Shown here one piece after another: positions 11,349 through 36,600 of a stretch of 64,000 nt of DNA. The DNA is taken from assembly GCF_000002075.1 (NCBI RefSeq), contig NW_004797280.1:2524360-2588359 (forward strand), in the 5' to 3' direction. Each line of letters begins with the position of its first letter. Positions within the stretch are counted from its first letter, which is position 1. Both the position numbers and the translations under genes were made by a program. A model generated the notes under the pieces. The model was not told the origin of the DNA, made no database searches, and saw only the letters and a list, made by a program, of their open reading frames with translations. The DNA comes from Aplysia californica (lineage: Eukaryota > Mollusca > Gastropoda > Aplysiida > Aplysiidae).

Positions 11349-11932
11349 NNNNNNNNNNNNNNNNNNNNNNNNNNNNNNNNNNNNNNNNNNNNNNNNNNNN
11401 NNNNNNNNNNNNNNNNNNNNNNNNNNNNNNNNNNNNNNNNNNNNNNNNNNNNNNNNNNNNNNNNNNNNNNNNNNNNNNNNNNNNNNNNNNNNNNNNNNNN
11501 NNNNNNNNNNNNNNNNNNNNNNNNNNNNNNNNNNNNNNNNNNNNNNNNNNNNNNNNNNNNNNNNNNNNNNNNNNNNNNNNNNNNNNNNNNNNNNNNNNNN
11601 NNNNNNNNNNNNNNNNNNNNNNNNNNNNNNNNNNNNNNNNNNNNNNNNNNNNNNNNNNNNNNNNNNNNNNNNNNNNNNNNNNNNNNNNNNNNNNNNNNNN
11701 NNNNNNNNNNNNNNNNNNNNNNNNNNNNNNNNNNNNNNNNNNNNNNNNNNNNNNNNNNNNNNNNNNNNNNNNNNNNNNNNNNNNNNNNNNNNNNNNNNNN
11801 NNNNNNNNNNNNNNNNNNNNNNNNNNNNNNNNNNNNNNNNNNNNNNNNNNNNNNNNNNNNNNNNNNNNNNNNNNNNNNNNNNNNNNNNNNNNNNNNNNNN
11901 NNNNNNNNNNNNNNNNNNNNNNNNNNNNNNNN
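11349..11932. other. Assembly gap (584 N)
   Basis: Run of N. It lies between the MULE-derived gene and the reductase gene and could hide an upstream exon of the former or promoter sequence of the latter. Confidence 1.
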
Positions 11933-13403
11933 AAAAGGCACTCCTATGAGAGTGATAAATATAGTGCGAGTTGCCCCCCCATCCAAATCACATTCTCTCA
12001 ACCTGCCAGATCCAATGTATCTGACTGAAAGGTGTGCAATTTCTAATGCTGAGTAAATGAAGTCAATAAATCTAACATTCTTTCTATCTTCCAATACAAA
12101 GCAGAAAGACCAACTAACAGTACCGGTACTGATATATGCACAAACACGTCTGGAACAGATAAAAGGAAACTGTTGGTGATATTCATAGTCATAGGGAAAG
12201 TCAGGTGGTTTTCTATGTGACCACTCCCGACTACCTGTCATCTATTGCAGCTCAGTATGGACGACTCAGACATTTTGAGAGACTTTACTTAAGTAATTCG
12301 CTGAACAATTACAAGCTCTTCAAGCCAAACTGAACTTGACTTATTATCAATTCTATGGGCTTAAATCTAGTAGTGTTAAGTTCTGACCACAGAAGTTTTT
12401 ATTTGCGAATACACAGGCGCTCCTTTCTTGTGTCCGCAGACAATGAGCAAATAAACAAATCATTTGCTGAATCAAACTGCGGGCAGGCAGAAAATGATTG
12501 GTAAACTGCAAGGATTCATTTTATTCACTGCTTGAGACGCTGCTCGTTTGTGTTTTCATGAACAAGCAAGCGTCCTGAACTGGTGATGTTAATCTTTGCT
12601 GGCTCGTTCATGATGTCACAATACAGTCCCGTCTGTGCCTTTCATTCGATCTGCTAGGCCCAAGATGTAACGCTGATCACAAGAGAGTTTGGTGTATTGG
12701 GCACTGCTAGGACCTAAATATTATTTGAAACAAGCATTTTGTCTTGGAAGGTGTATACACCCCTCCACAACCCCAACCACCCTCCCCACCTACCCCACTT
12801 TCTCGCGCAATAATGTACGAGTGGTCCGGTATTCTTCAATCTTCCCCTTCCAAGATTTCAGAGGGACAGTAGGCCAGGGCTGCCTTTTATTTACAGTTTA
12901 CAGTAATTTAGGCAGCCTACAGACTACAGTTTAACGGTAGTTTAACTTTTTTTAAATAAAAGACTGAAATTTAAGGCAGGAAAGAATATAACCCAAAACA
13001 AGTGGTCAAAAGATACCTTCACGTGCTGTATTTGCTCTTCCTTCATTACAGAAATGTGCACCGAGTGTGAACTGAAACACGAGAATCAAAGCCAGCCCAA
13101 AAGAAGAATCGTGTAAGAGAAAGGATTCCACTGAGTGGAAGCTTGTGTGTATTCAAACCGCATAATAATAACACAACCAAGGAAAGACAATTATATCTGT
13201 TTCATTTTTTACTGCTATTGACTACTGACTGACTACTGGTAGATTCTTTATCCGGAAGTCCAGATTTGGCAGCAAAGTTGTGCACCTGGCTAGTTTCACT
13301 TTCTCTTTCTCTTGGACTTGGACGGTCATTGCAGTTTAGATTTTTAGTGTGTGTTGTGACTTCGTTATTTAAGTACCATTCTGTCACTGTCACTTCTGCT
13401 GTT
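11933..13403. other. Upstream region of the aldo-keto reductase
   Basis: No gene is recognised. The reductase promoter and 5' UTR should lie here, but I see no convincing TATA box or initiator, and the transcription start is not placed. Confidence 0.5.
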
Positions 13404-25692
<12,289 letters not shown>

Positions 25693-26124
25693 GGATACAG
25701 TTCGCCCTGTTCTGACAAGTTCAGTTTTGACTGTAAAATCCATGTCATACCTCGTGGCTCATTATGCCATAAAAAAGGGAAAGAAACAAAAAGTGACAAT
25801 AGATAGAGAAGATTATACAGTGACAATGCTGGTCATAACCTTGCTATTATTGAAGATTTTGACTGGATACAATGCTGGGTATATGAAAGGACACAGGGCT
25901 GAGAGGAAATATTCCAGGAAGAAAAAAACCAAACTATTCAGATTCTACTTGGATTTGAATCTTGAAGTTTTCACTTGGCAGAGCAAGTTTGTAACCTTTG
26001 AAGACACCATAATCAGTAAATCCTAACCAAAGAAAGGTAGGTATGACTCATGACGGACTCTTCATACCAACAGTGCTCTATAGAGATGGACGGTCACACT
26101 ATACTTTTTTTTTTTTAAGTAGAG

Positions 26125-26160
26125 GTTTTACGGCGCTCGCAGCTGCATAACGTGATATGA
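26125..26160 (+). repeat. Dispersed core repeat, copy 2 (AKR 3' UTR)
   Basis: GTTTTACGGCGCTCGCAGCT followed by GCATAACGTGATATGA. It falls inside the reductase 3' UTR. Confidence 0.8.
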
Positions 26161-26609
26161 ATGCCAAGCACTATACTTTGTGAGCTAGTATAAAGGCATA
26201 CTCTTATCTATCTACTCCAAATTACTCTGGTAATTCTAGTATTTATTTTTTGCGAAAAAAAAATACACAAAGTATTCTTAGGGGACATAGATAATTTTTT
26301 GCTTGTCCCAGTGCTGGCAGTATTAGCAGTCATCTAACATGAGATCCGTCTGTATGGTCGTAGTACTCGCAGTGGTCTGAACAATGAAGAGTATTCTGAC
26401 ACAAGGACATTTATTAAGACATTGATTTAAGCAAGAAGTATCATGAGGTGACACTGCAGTACCTACTTGAGAAATGTTTTAGCTCAAAGAGCACGGCATT
26501 GTGGCACACAAAAAGGGCATTTGAAAATGTTTGCACCAAATGTTTTTCATGTCTTCTTCTGTACCATTATTTACATGTATGTTAAGTACACCGCTGTGAC
26601 TGTATGACA

Positions 26610-26615
26610 AATAAA
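26610..26615 (+). promoter_or_regulatory. Polyadenylation signal of the aldo-keto reductase
   Basis: AATAAA about 920 bases after the reductase stop, the first canonical hexamer in a sensible place for the 3' end. The cleavage site itself is not determined. Confidence 0.65.
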
Positions 26616-26639
26616 GGGATTTTACTGCAGTCTGGAAGT

Positions 26640-28220
26640 GTTTTCTCGTAGTGCATGTTATAAAGTTATTTGTTATTTGTTATTGACCTTTGCCATTCCT
26701 AGTGTCCCAGTCTCACTATACCAATGAGGAAGGGGCTTTCCAGTAAAAAACCATTTTGAAAGGTTTCAATTCAGCTTTGATTTCCCCTTCTCCCTTTCTT
26801 TCTTTTATCATAAAACATTTTCCTTGGGTTATTTTTGTAAGATGACTCTGGACCCTGGATGTCTATCAGTGTAGCTACTGATTTTTAACGGGAGGAGCAA
26901 CCCCTGAGGATCATTTTCTATGTTTGTTGCCCGAGATCAAATCTAAGCACACATATAAGTTAGGCATAGGAAAATCTCTTGAAACGCAATTTTATTTTGG
27001 TACATCTACAGTGATTGCTATGGAAATGGCCGCCATCTTGAAAATAAACAATGAATTTCAAATCCCTAAGGCTTTCATATTTACTGACCAAATATGGTGA
27101 GAGTATACCTGAATCAGACACTATCAGCGTAACAGTGAGTTTTTTTCAATTAGTGCAAAAGAAAGAAAAAAAGAGAATTTTCCCTCTATGCGTGAAAAAC
27201 CTTTTCTAAAAAAGTAAATTTAGGTTGCGTAATCGCTTGCCAATGGAAAAGTGCTATTTTTTTCGTAAATATCTCCCCGTTACATTGATGGCAGCCATCA
27301 ATGTTTCCAGAACGTTCCATGTGAAAAGGATGATAACTAAGGAAGGAGTAGGGAAAAACTGCCAGAAAATGACATTTTGAGAAAAACAATTGAGAAAATT
27401 CACTATGTGTGTGCGCCTAGAGAAAGGTACCAAAAGTCGCCCCAGAATGTTTCAAGCGACAGGCTGATAATTACAAAAATCACTTTTTTGACCAAAATGT
27501 GTTTCCATGAAAAAAAAAGATAGATCCGCCATATTTTTACCATGTGCTCAAAGGGTTTTCATTGATTTGACTTCTAAATATTTTATTTTGAATTATTTTG
27601 AGGGTAGGGGGTACAAAAACAAATAATGAAAACTGCTTTTGAAAGGTGTTAAATCTACTCTTGAAGCACATTTTCTCTTCCCTGCTATGTTTTACCATTG
27701 AATTCCATTCAGGATATTGATGTCAACTGAATGCCAAATTGGAAATGAATTTTCCATGAATAAATATACATTTAAAAAATCGTTTTTCTTAAGTTTGTAT
27801 GTGTTCTCACGTTTGTTAAACTAAAAAGCTCATTTTCTCAAAATTATATTTTATACCCTACCTTGCAAAATATGCATCTCAAAAACTACTTGAGATATAT
27901 CTAAAAAATTCAAAGACCCCTGTGTTCAGCATTGCATTTCCTATAATGTACAACCATTAAGTCAACATTGTCAAAATCTGACTTTTGGTAGGCTACCTTT
28001 CTTTAGGCACACACACATATTTTAACCCACTCTCATGTTTTCAAAAGCAGTTTACGAAGAGAATAAAGACTCTCAATTGTCTCCTTGCTATTTTTAGACA
28101 AAGAACAGGTTGATCTTCAAAAATCAGCCAACATCTCAGTTTGCATAGCTTGTCCCAAAATTGACCAAACTTAAGTTTTTATTGTAAATACTTTTATGCC
28201 TCACGTCATAAGCAAATAAT
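26640..28220. other. Intergenic, between convergent genes
   Basis: AT-rich with A- and T-runs. No frame, RNA or repeat is recognised. Confidence 0.55.
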
Positions 28221-28221
28221 A

Positions 28222-28244
28222 CAGTGGAACTTGGATTCTACGAA
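28222..28244 (+). mobile_element. Possible lone left terminus of a CAG-ended element
   Basis: TA followed by CAGTGGAACTTGGATTCTAC resembles the other CAGTGGAA termini. No complementary right end is found, so the element is truncated or the match is coincidental. Confidence 0.35.
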
Positions 28245-28490
28245 TTTGGCCCCGTTTTTTTAATCCATAAAAATCAATAAAAATAACTCAGATTCAAAGA
28301 ACACATAACGATCTTACCTACCCTATGATCAGGGATGAGACTGAAAGACAGCAGTAAGATTAGTAAGCGAGAGTCAGGAGCAAGGGAGAGGAGAGGGGGC
28401 TGGGTGGAGTAACAGGATGGAGAACAGGACAGGACTAGAGAAGGGAAAAGAGGACAGAACATTTTAGAGAAGAAAATGTTTCCTTTGCTA

Positions 28491-28556
28491 TCAGGTTTCG
28501 AATCCCGGACCTTTCAACTAGGAGGCAAACACCTTACCTCTTGACCATGAGAACCC
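28491..28556 (-). repeat. tRNA-like sequence (SINE head or tRNA relic)
   Basis: On the minus strand, GGTTCTCATGGTCAAGAGGT (A-box-like) is followed 30 bases later by GGTCCGGGATTCGAAACC (B-box-like). The acceptor arms do not pair, so it is not a working tRNA. Confidence 0.55.
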
Positions 28557-29157
28557 CCTGCAAACTTTGCTCAATCTAAAGATTTTAACACACAAGGCAC
28601 TCTGGGTAGAAGAAGTGGAAAAATTAACACATAATACCAAGATAAACTTTCTTTTATAAATTATTTATTTTTTTAATTCTGTTTTCTTACAACCACACTA
28701 GGGTTTGTTGTAAAATAATATTGGCAAACAAGGTTGAATGCAGCATATGACCACAAGAATTGGAAATGTCCACAGCGGAATAAAAAAAAAAGACAAACAA
28801 AATTAACAGGAACAAAACAAATAAAGCAGGGTGTCTGGCACATATCATGCACTTATGAAATGTCACATGAATCATAACTTAGGAAGCATGCCCACTGCAC
28901 AGGGATAAGTATGATAACTGAATTTTTCAGATGCTTCAAGGAAATGGGTATGCTGAAATCTGCAGAGATCTCCACTGGACATTTATAAGACAAGGGACAG
29001 GTGGTGAATACAGTCATTCACTGAATCAGAATATTGTGAAGTTAGACATTACAACTGTTATTTGTAAAAGTTCCTTATATTCACCTTTAATGAATAACAA
29101 ATTAATTGAAGAGCAAAAAAAACAACTGATAATACGAAAAGATGACATATGTCATGA

Positions 29158-29604
29158 CACGGTGGAATCAGGTGCTCGTCAATTTATGGGCATATAGAGT
29201 ATTGGTATCATTTTAAAGCTTGTTCATTTGTCTTGTGTTCTGTTAAAAAAACACTCATCTATCATGAATACACATCGAAATATTTGCGATTGAAAGAGGT
29301 GGGGCGTTGCCTGGTTTCAGGGGTAAAATAAGCGGGAAAATGGCCGCCAAAGTTTGTCGACTTCCAAAGCTTGAGAGTCCTTGAAAACTGCAAATTTACA
29401 TTTGTGTGCCTTAAATCGATATATTTCAGTAAAATCCACACAGAAATATGTTTTTAAATAAAAATCCACACAGAAATATGTTTTTAAACTGGCCTTAAAG
29501 GTGTTGAGTCTAAAAACAAAAATTTCATTAAAATTGCCAAACGGACAGGAAAATGCCAGTTTCTTCGATTTCATTATTTTGATGAGCACCTGATTTCACC
29601 ACGA
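29158..29604 (+). mobile_element. CAG-ended element family B, copy 3 (both ends)
   Basis: The left end CGGTGGAATCAGGTGCTCGT pairs with the right end GATGAGCACCTGATTTCACC. The interior carries a 30-bp tandem duplication around AAATCCACACAGAAATATG (29429-29486). It matches copies at 10213 and 24149. Confidence 0.8.
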
Positions 29605-32600
29605 TGCCTCGCAAATATTGTATCCTTGCCACAATGATTACACATTATATTTTGTCCAGATTCTGAGTACAAATTCAACTACAGCCCCTTCTCAGTTACA
29701 AGGCATCTTGTCAGAGAGGTCCCAGAATTTTCACATTATTTTCAAAGGTGGAACTTCACTTAGCTCAAGAGGATTTGTTGCATAAATTAGTATTAGTATG
29801 CCACTAAAAGTTAAGTACGATAAAAACATATCTTATTGTATTGATTAAACAAACAGGGATTTTCTACAGTTGATAAATGCCTGTAGCCAACAGAAGCAAC
29901 CAGACATTTCCCCAATGGGATATGCTAATTCAAAGCAGGGTCTGGGCATAGTTGCTTCATGCAAACTCAGTGAAAGGGCACCAATTCAGTTTAAAAGGAA
30001 TGTAAATTTTAAAAAATTGGTCACACTGAGCTCTGATTAACCTTTTCTTTAGCAGCATGATCAGAGCTGTGAAAAGGATTCCAAAAAAACTTGGCTAACA
30101 AGCGCAGAAAAAGTTAAATCCACAAAAATTTAGCTTGTAAATTATGAGACAGAAAATTTCACATCTGAGATTAGTTTTTTGGAAAAGCATCACAATAAGC
30201 CAAACCAGGAAAGTTAATCATACACATACAGTCCTCAAGTTTTAACACTGATTTTAACACGCATTGCTAAAGCTGGCCAATACAACCTCCACCTTCCTTT
30301 CAAATCTTTTGTTAATGGGATGGAATAGACTGGGTCATTTGAGAAAAGGTAGTCTATTTTAATCAATGATGTGAACACAAGTAAAGGCAGCTGTCTTGTG
30401 AGACACAAGCAAGACAATCCAAACTGGAAGACCAAAAACATAAATTTGTGTTGATGGCAATCAAAAGGCAAAACAGGGATATCAAAATATAATCTACCAA
30501 GGGTAGTATTAGGGTGCAGTATGCGGAAAAAACAACATGAACAAATGAACAGAATCCTAAAAGTGGGTGGGTGATAGTAATAACTTCATTTGAAAGCCAA
30601 TTGCTGTGGACATTAATGGGTGTTGTAACATTTCATTTTTATCAACACATCCCAGGACAAAAACTGCAAACCTAACGAGATCACTCAAACTAAAACTTAG
30701 AGGATACCAAAGCTAGGCATGCACACACTTCTTACAGAACCAGAAATTACAGTTATAAGAAAAACATAATAATAATAACAACAATCTCAATTGCACACAA
30801 TTCCATTAAATGTTGGATAATATTCTTTGACATTTAAGTGGTTATGTCTTTCAAAATCTCCCTGTAGGTATATAGAAATGAAGGGTTGGCCATGGTTTCG
30901 AATCAACCAACAAGAACATACAATTTGCAGTACTGGTATACCAACTACTTAGCACACAGGCATATCGATGCGTTAAGATAACAAATCAATCTAAAATCAC
31001 GCAGCTCTTTAATAATTCTTGGGGGCAATTCACTCACAACCCATGGGCAATTCATTTTATGTACATGTAAGGAATTTCACTCTCAATTTGAGACCTTTGT
31101 TCACTAGTTCTGCCACAGTATACTCACTCATACTTTTACATCAGTGCAACAAATATGTGGATGACCCTGTATGGAGGACCAACCAATGTATAAAATGTCA
31201 CTGGGCCACAGTGAGAGAGAGAGAGAACCCAGAGGTATATCACGGGGGTGTCTGGGACATGCTGTGATCAGACAGTGCCATTCCCAGAGGCAACTCGAAA
31301 TGTGATCAGAGAAAGCCAGGAATTTTGTCCAGAAAAGGAAAAGAGCAGTAAACAAATAAACCAACATACCGTACACTAATGAATCCCACAAAAACCCACA
31401 TGAAAACCCTGTCAACTCAAACCTCAAACAAACAGGTACAAGAACACAATGTCTGTGGAAAGAGCTAATTTCTTGCACACTTTTTATACACGACAATACC
31501 CACTACCTTGTATCATTGTGCCGATTCAACTTTTTGGCTCGATAGCAATTTTAAAAATTCAAGGCACCACCTTTGAAGTTATTCCAAAGCACAAACTCTT
31601 AAGACAAGGCATATTCATCATTCACACCCACATCTCATTGGCATAATCCTACTAGCTATAAAGTTTTCATCTCTTCAGGGGGGTTTCAACTCATAAACTT
31701 TCATCAGACTGCAGGCAAACTTTTTCAGAAAGAACACATGTAGTGGTACATTCTTCACTTCAAGCAGAACACAATGGGAAGTCGACATTTCCCAACGGCT
31801 CAAATATACTGCCACACCAAAAAAAAAAAAATGAGAAGAAACCAAACAATTGTCAATCAACAGACAAACAGACAACAACCTTACTTCCAACAACACAGCA
31901 AAATGCACAGATACAACAGACCTAATTCAAAACATCTGTAAATAACTTCAGGGTACTAACCAAACGAAAATTAGTAAGACTGGGTTAATCCATCTTTGCA
32001 AATGACTAAAAGTAGCCATCAAAACCCCAAAAGCATACAACGTAACTATTTCTTATGCCATTCAGAAACCAAAAGACGCAGATCTGGATTTTAGATTTCT
32101 CTTTTAAAGCTAAATCAATGAATGGGCCAAGGTCAAAAGATTATAAAAAGAGAGAGGTGCAAACCCCCATCCCTCTCAGTCACAAAAATATAGTTACAGC
32201 TGAACAGATGAACTATTGGGAATTAAGTTAACAGAGCCTTACAAAACAGCAGCAACTTATTTCATGTAAGTTAGAGATTCTTTATCTTTATCTTTCACTA
32301 ACATCAAAAACTTATTTCCACTCTTACAACAAAAGATAAAGAATGACAAAATGATTTTTTAAAAACAGGACGTTCTCATATTAGTGCTAGGTTGCAAATG
32401 CTAGTACCACAGTCAAACAGGCAATCTCCTTAACTCATTGGCTTTGCCACAAACTTTATATAGCACGCTGGAATTTAACCGAGTTCCGAGAAAAAACAAA
32501 AAAATATAACACCAATAAACCACACGATAGAAGCATAAATCATCTCCTATAGAAGTGACAATGGGACTCAGTCAAAGTGTTCCGAGTATTCCATTCCTGC

Positions 32601-33500
32601 AAACATACACTCTTGACAGACCCTTCTTTCATGGTAACATCTTTGTACATATTTTCTATAAATTTGTGCCAAAAAACAAATTAGCAAAAAGCCACTTGCG
32701 GCCCTTAGTATGCACAAAATAGTACCACTACATATTTGTTCCTTGCAACTATTACCCCTGTGATATTCCTGTTAACTGATCAACAAGACTTCCAGGGCAT
32801 GTTTCCTCAAGTTCAAACAAAACTGCAGCGAAAGGTACAGCCAGTGACAACTACAGATTGGTACAACTTGCTCTGAGATCATAGTTTATGCAGGGAGTCA
32901 TTGACATGACCACAAAGGTGTCACACACACAAACTCGAACATTTGGGAACCAAACGAAAGGAAATCCAAGCGTTAAAATGGGCATAGGTGGGGTGTGACG
33001 GGCGAGGGGAGTGGGATGGGGAAAAGACTAGGTCAAGAGTGAACACCCGATGTGAATGTGAAAAGTGTGTAGGTGGTACACATCAGAGGAGGGCACTTAG
33101 CATGGATCTACACTGTTGTCCTGGACACACACACTCGCACAAACCCTCTCTGAGTTACCTTCAACTCTTGACTTTCTCAACCCGTTTTGTTCTGAAACTG
33201 AAGCTTCACCATAAGACACCCTGAAAGAACGTGGGATGGCTCAATGCATGGGTCATAAGGGGAGAGACTATGTTAGTGTTAAATGGGACAAAACTCGTTG
33301 GTCAGGATGAAATGGGTTGAGGGCGCTGGGTGCTGTCCCGAGAGAAGCCTACAAAATCACAGATCACAGCAGAGTGGAGCAGTAGCCAGCACACCCAAGT
33401 ACTGTTGCCGCCACTACCAGGACACACTCGTACACTCAGGCACACACCAGACAGGCAGTAGAGAAAGAGGAGACCAGTAAGATGAATTCTTGGTACACTC
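29605..33500 (-). other. Non-coding; probably 3' UTR and flank of LRRFIP
   Basis: No conserved frame. Low repeat content and its position directly after the LRRFIP stop (33501) suggest at least part is 3' UTR. I cannot place the polyA site. Confidence 0.45.
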
Positions 33501-33608
33501 TCATTGTATTCCCAGGGCTGCACGGGTCTGTTTGATGCGCTCGAGCCGGGTTGTCAGGTGTTTGTTTTGGTTCTGGAGTTCTTCCATTTGGGCACTTGCT
33601 TCCCTCAA
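33501..33608 (-). CDS. LRRFIP2: LRRFIP exon 12 with stop
   Basis: Acceptor CTTCTGCAG. LREASAQMEELQNQNKHLTT then RLERIKQTRAALGIQ, stop TGA. Confidence 0.97.
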   Translation of the reverse strand: MREASAQMEELQNQNKHLTTRLERIKQTRAALGIQ

Positions 33609-36600
33609 CTGCAGAAGGGGAAAAAAGAAATCACATCATCTAAGACAATACAAAACAGCGTCATGAGACATGTATTCTTGTTAACTTTTGGTACATTTGT
33701 ACAACAATTGGACAATTGTTTCTCTACTTTGACAATTTGATCATTGGATCTTGTGTTACCTTTACTGGTATAGCATACAGCAAAATTAAATTTTCATCAA
33801 GACTCATTTCATCTCTCTATTAAATAGAGTATGTAGAATAATACCGTAGAAATAAATGATAATATTTAAAAAGTTTTAGGAATTTTCCGCGCTGATGTTT
33901 GTTTATAATTTTTTTTTCCACTTGGAAAGGTCTTCTGTCATATGTGTACACTTCATGTTGAGAAAGATCTTGATTTCTAAAAAAAATTACACACAGCAAT
34001 CACTCACTTTTATTAACACTTAACACACTTAAGGAATTTACAGAAAATCCTATTTTCATACCAGCTACTCCAATAATTATCACTGCCACCAGCAAAGTTT
34101 TCGAGTCTGTCAGAGTCATCTTTCTTTACAATAGTTGCCATGACTAAAATTACATATTTTAATAAGAAATTTCTTACCAAAAGCAGCTACCTCAACTAAA
34201 AAAACATACAATTTGTTATAACAGGCATTAGCAGTTGGTGGTAGAAGTTGCAACAAGTGTCAAGTTACATTTTAGCTCTGGCAATATCGGTACATATAAA
34301 ATAAGCCTATTGGCAAATTTGGTGCTTAAAGACAAAAACAGAACTTCACTTATTGGCAGGTCAAATGTCAGTTTGTGTGCTAAAGCTGTCCACAGTGAGA
34401 CAACAAAGTGCGAGTCACTGTCCTGACAACAATTCATACCTCTTTTTGCAATTTCCTCTTCTCCTGTTTGAGTTCATCTTCCATGCCTTCCGCTCTCTCT
34501 GCATCACTTTTGTATCTCTTCACCTGGGCTTCTAATCTGGTCACCTGGTTACAATAACATTTTTTAACAGATCATTTCATGCAAGAACATTGACCTTGCT
34601 CTTTTTGGAAACTTTTGGGACAGTTCGGCACCATAAAAAAACAAAAGCAAATACACCACAATAGGATGGTTTACTTTTTCTAATATTGAAAACCTGAGTG
34701 CAAAAAGATTACAAACTATAACAATTCCCGGAGCACTTCAGAAACAGTTATTTTCATACAAGATTCTAATACACCCAAAGAAAAAATGTACGGTAAAATC
34801 CAGAATTTCAATGGGTCCCATAAGTAGAATCAGTAGAAAAGTTCACTTTTGACTTTTCAGAAGATGTCAGGCTTCAAGAAGGAGTTTTCCTTTTTTTTTC
34901 CTTGGGGAGGGGGGTTAAACAACTCCAAAAAAATTAACAAAACATAATTTGAGTTCCAAGAAAAACACAAAAAAAGCCCATACCATTCCCTCTAACGTCG
35001 CTATATCCTGTTCTGCTTTCTGCAACTTGAATTTGTAGTCATGAATCTGTTTACTAGCTTCACCTGCAAGGAAGCAACACAACTTGTCAGAAAATGTCTT
35101 CAAATAACTAGTAAAACCAGATATCTTTTGTGCCCGTTGCAGCATTTAAACTGCCTGGCAGATAAAAAGCTAAACATGCACATTTTCAATAAACCCCCTT
35201 TAAAAAAACAGAATCCAGGGTGTGAGTATTTGTGTGTGTATGTGTGAGTCTCTACTGACTGGAAAAATACATTTCCCAGTGAGCCCTGTCAAGTCAAGCT
35301 GAGCAGAAAAATCCACTTAGACTCAAAGGCTGGGCTTATCACAGCTACACAGCACTGTCATGCATCACAGCGGACAACCAACTTTCTAAATCACTGCCAT
35401 CTTGAAGCAAGAAATTGCTGGTTTGTTAACATATTGACACAAGCAGCAGCAAAAGCATTACAAATATCATCCTCCATTCCTAAAATATATTTTTATGATC
35501 ATGTTCTATAAAAAGATGTGAATAAACCCTTTATCAGGCAAACAAATATCTTATCTCTTTTCCAATACAGAAATGTGATTTGAGAATTATACCAGTATGT
35601 TCTTAAAACATTTCATACTTTGACACAGAAAACAAAACAATCCCGTTTTGTATCCGACACAGCTGGAGAAATCCAAACAAGCTGAAAAGATTAATAACAT
35701 TTTTATCACATTAAATGTGTGCACATACACATGTATCATTTTTTAGTAATTTGTTAGCCAATGTTAATAATTTGTTGTTGTTGTTTTTTTTAATCCATCC
35801 CATTCTGATGTTCAGTTCTAAAGCTTGACTTCTTAATAGTTATCTTGAGGAAGTTGTCCCCAAGCACAGCATCCTTTATTGTTTCCTTTTGAATGTAACA
35901 AAAATGATACAAACCAATCAAAAATTCCCAATCTTTAACATAATGAATTTGTGACTCAAAACTTGTCTTCTGCAATCTTGAGACCTTATTTTAAAAACTG
36001 CTTGATTCCCATTCATCTTTTGCCCCTGTTCTGTTCACTCGACATTTCTTACTTGTATCTCCTCCTATGAATCATCATCCAGTGCATTGGTGAGAGGATG
36101 AGTGCACAGGAAACGCTTCTAAAATCTATCACAACATAAAGAAACAGAGCAGCCCAGGCAATATTGCACACACAGAAACATTGATACACCTTCATTACGT
36201 TGTTCAGAGACATGCACAACAAGATGGTCTTCGGTCACTATGAGTCACCAAAGGGGAAGACAGAACTCACGGTCACAAAATCTATTTCCTACTTCACAGA
36301 CTCCCAAACCAAAGCCCCACACCATGCTTTTGTAGTCACCACTAGGCAAGGCGAAAAGAACCCTTGAAAGAAATTTTGCCTGGATGTTTAACAAAGAGAA
36401 ACAAAATATACTGATGTTTGTTCTTTATGCACCAAACCTCTTTCGAAAAGTACTGAAAAACAAAAGTGCAGGAATGATTCTCAGAAATTTACCTACAGGA
36501 TACACAATATAAAAAGGCTTACTTTTTCCAAAAATTATTTCATACTGCTATCAACTACAAGAGCCCTTGCATGATGGTTTCATACCAATTTACAATGTTG

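Noticed and set aside
11264-12241. Frames of 254 and 306 codons
   Set aside because: They run through the 584-N assembly gap; the real residues on either side show no family signature.
28491-28556. tRNA gene candidate on the minus strand
   Set aside because: A- and B-box-like motifs exist, but the acceptor and anticodon stems do not pair; kept only as a tRNA-like repeat.
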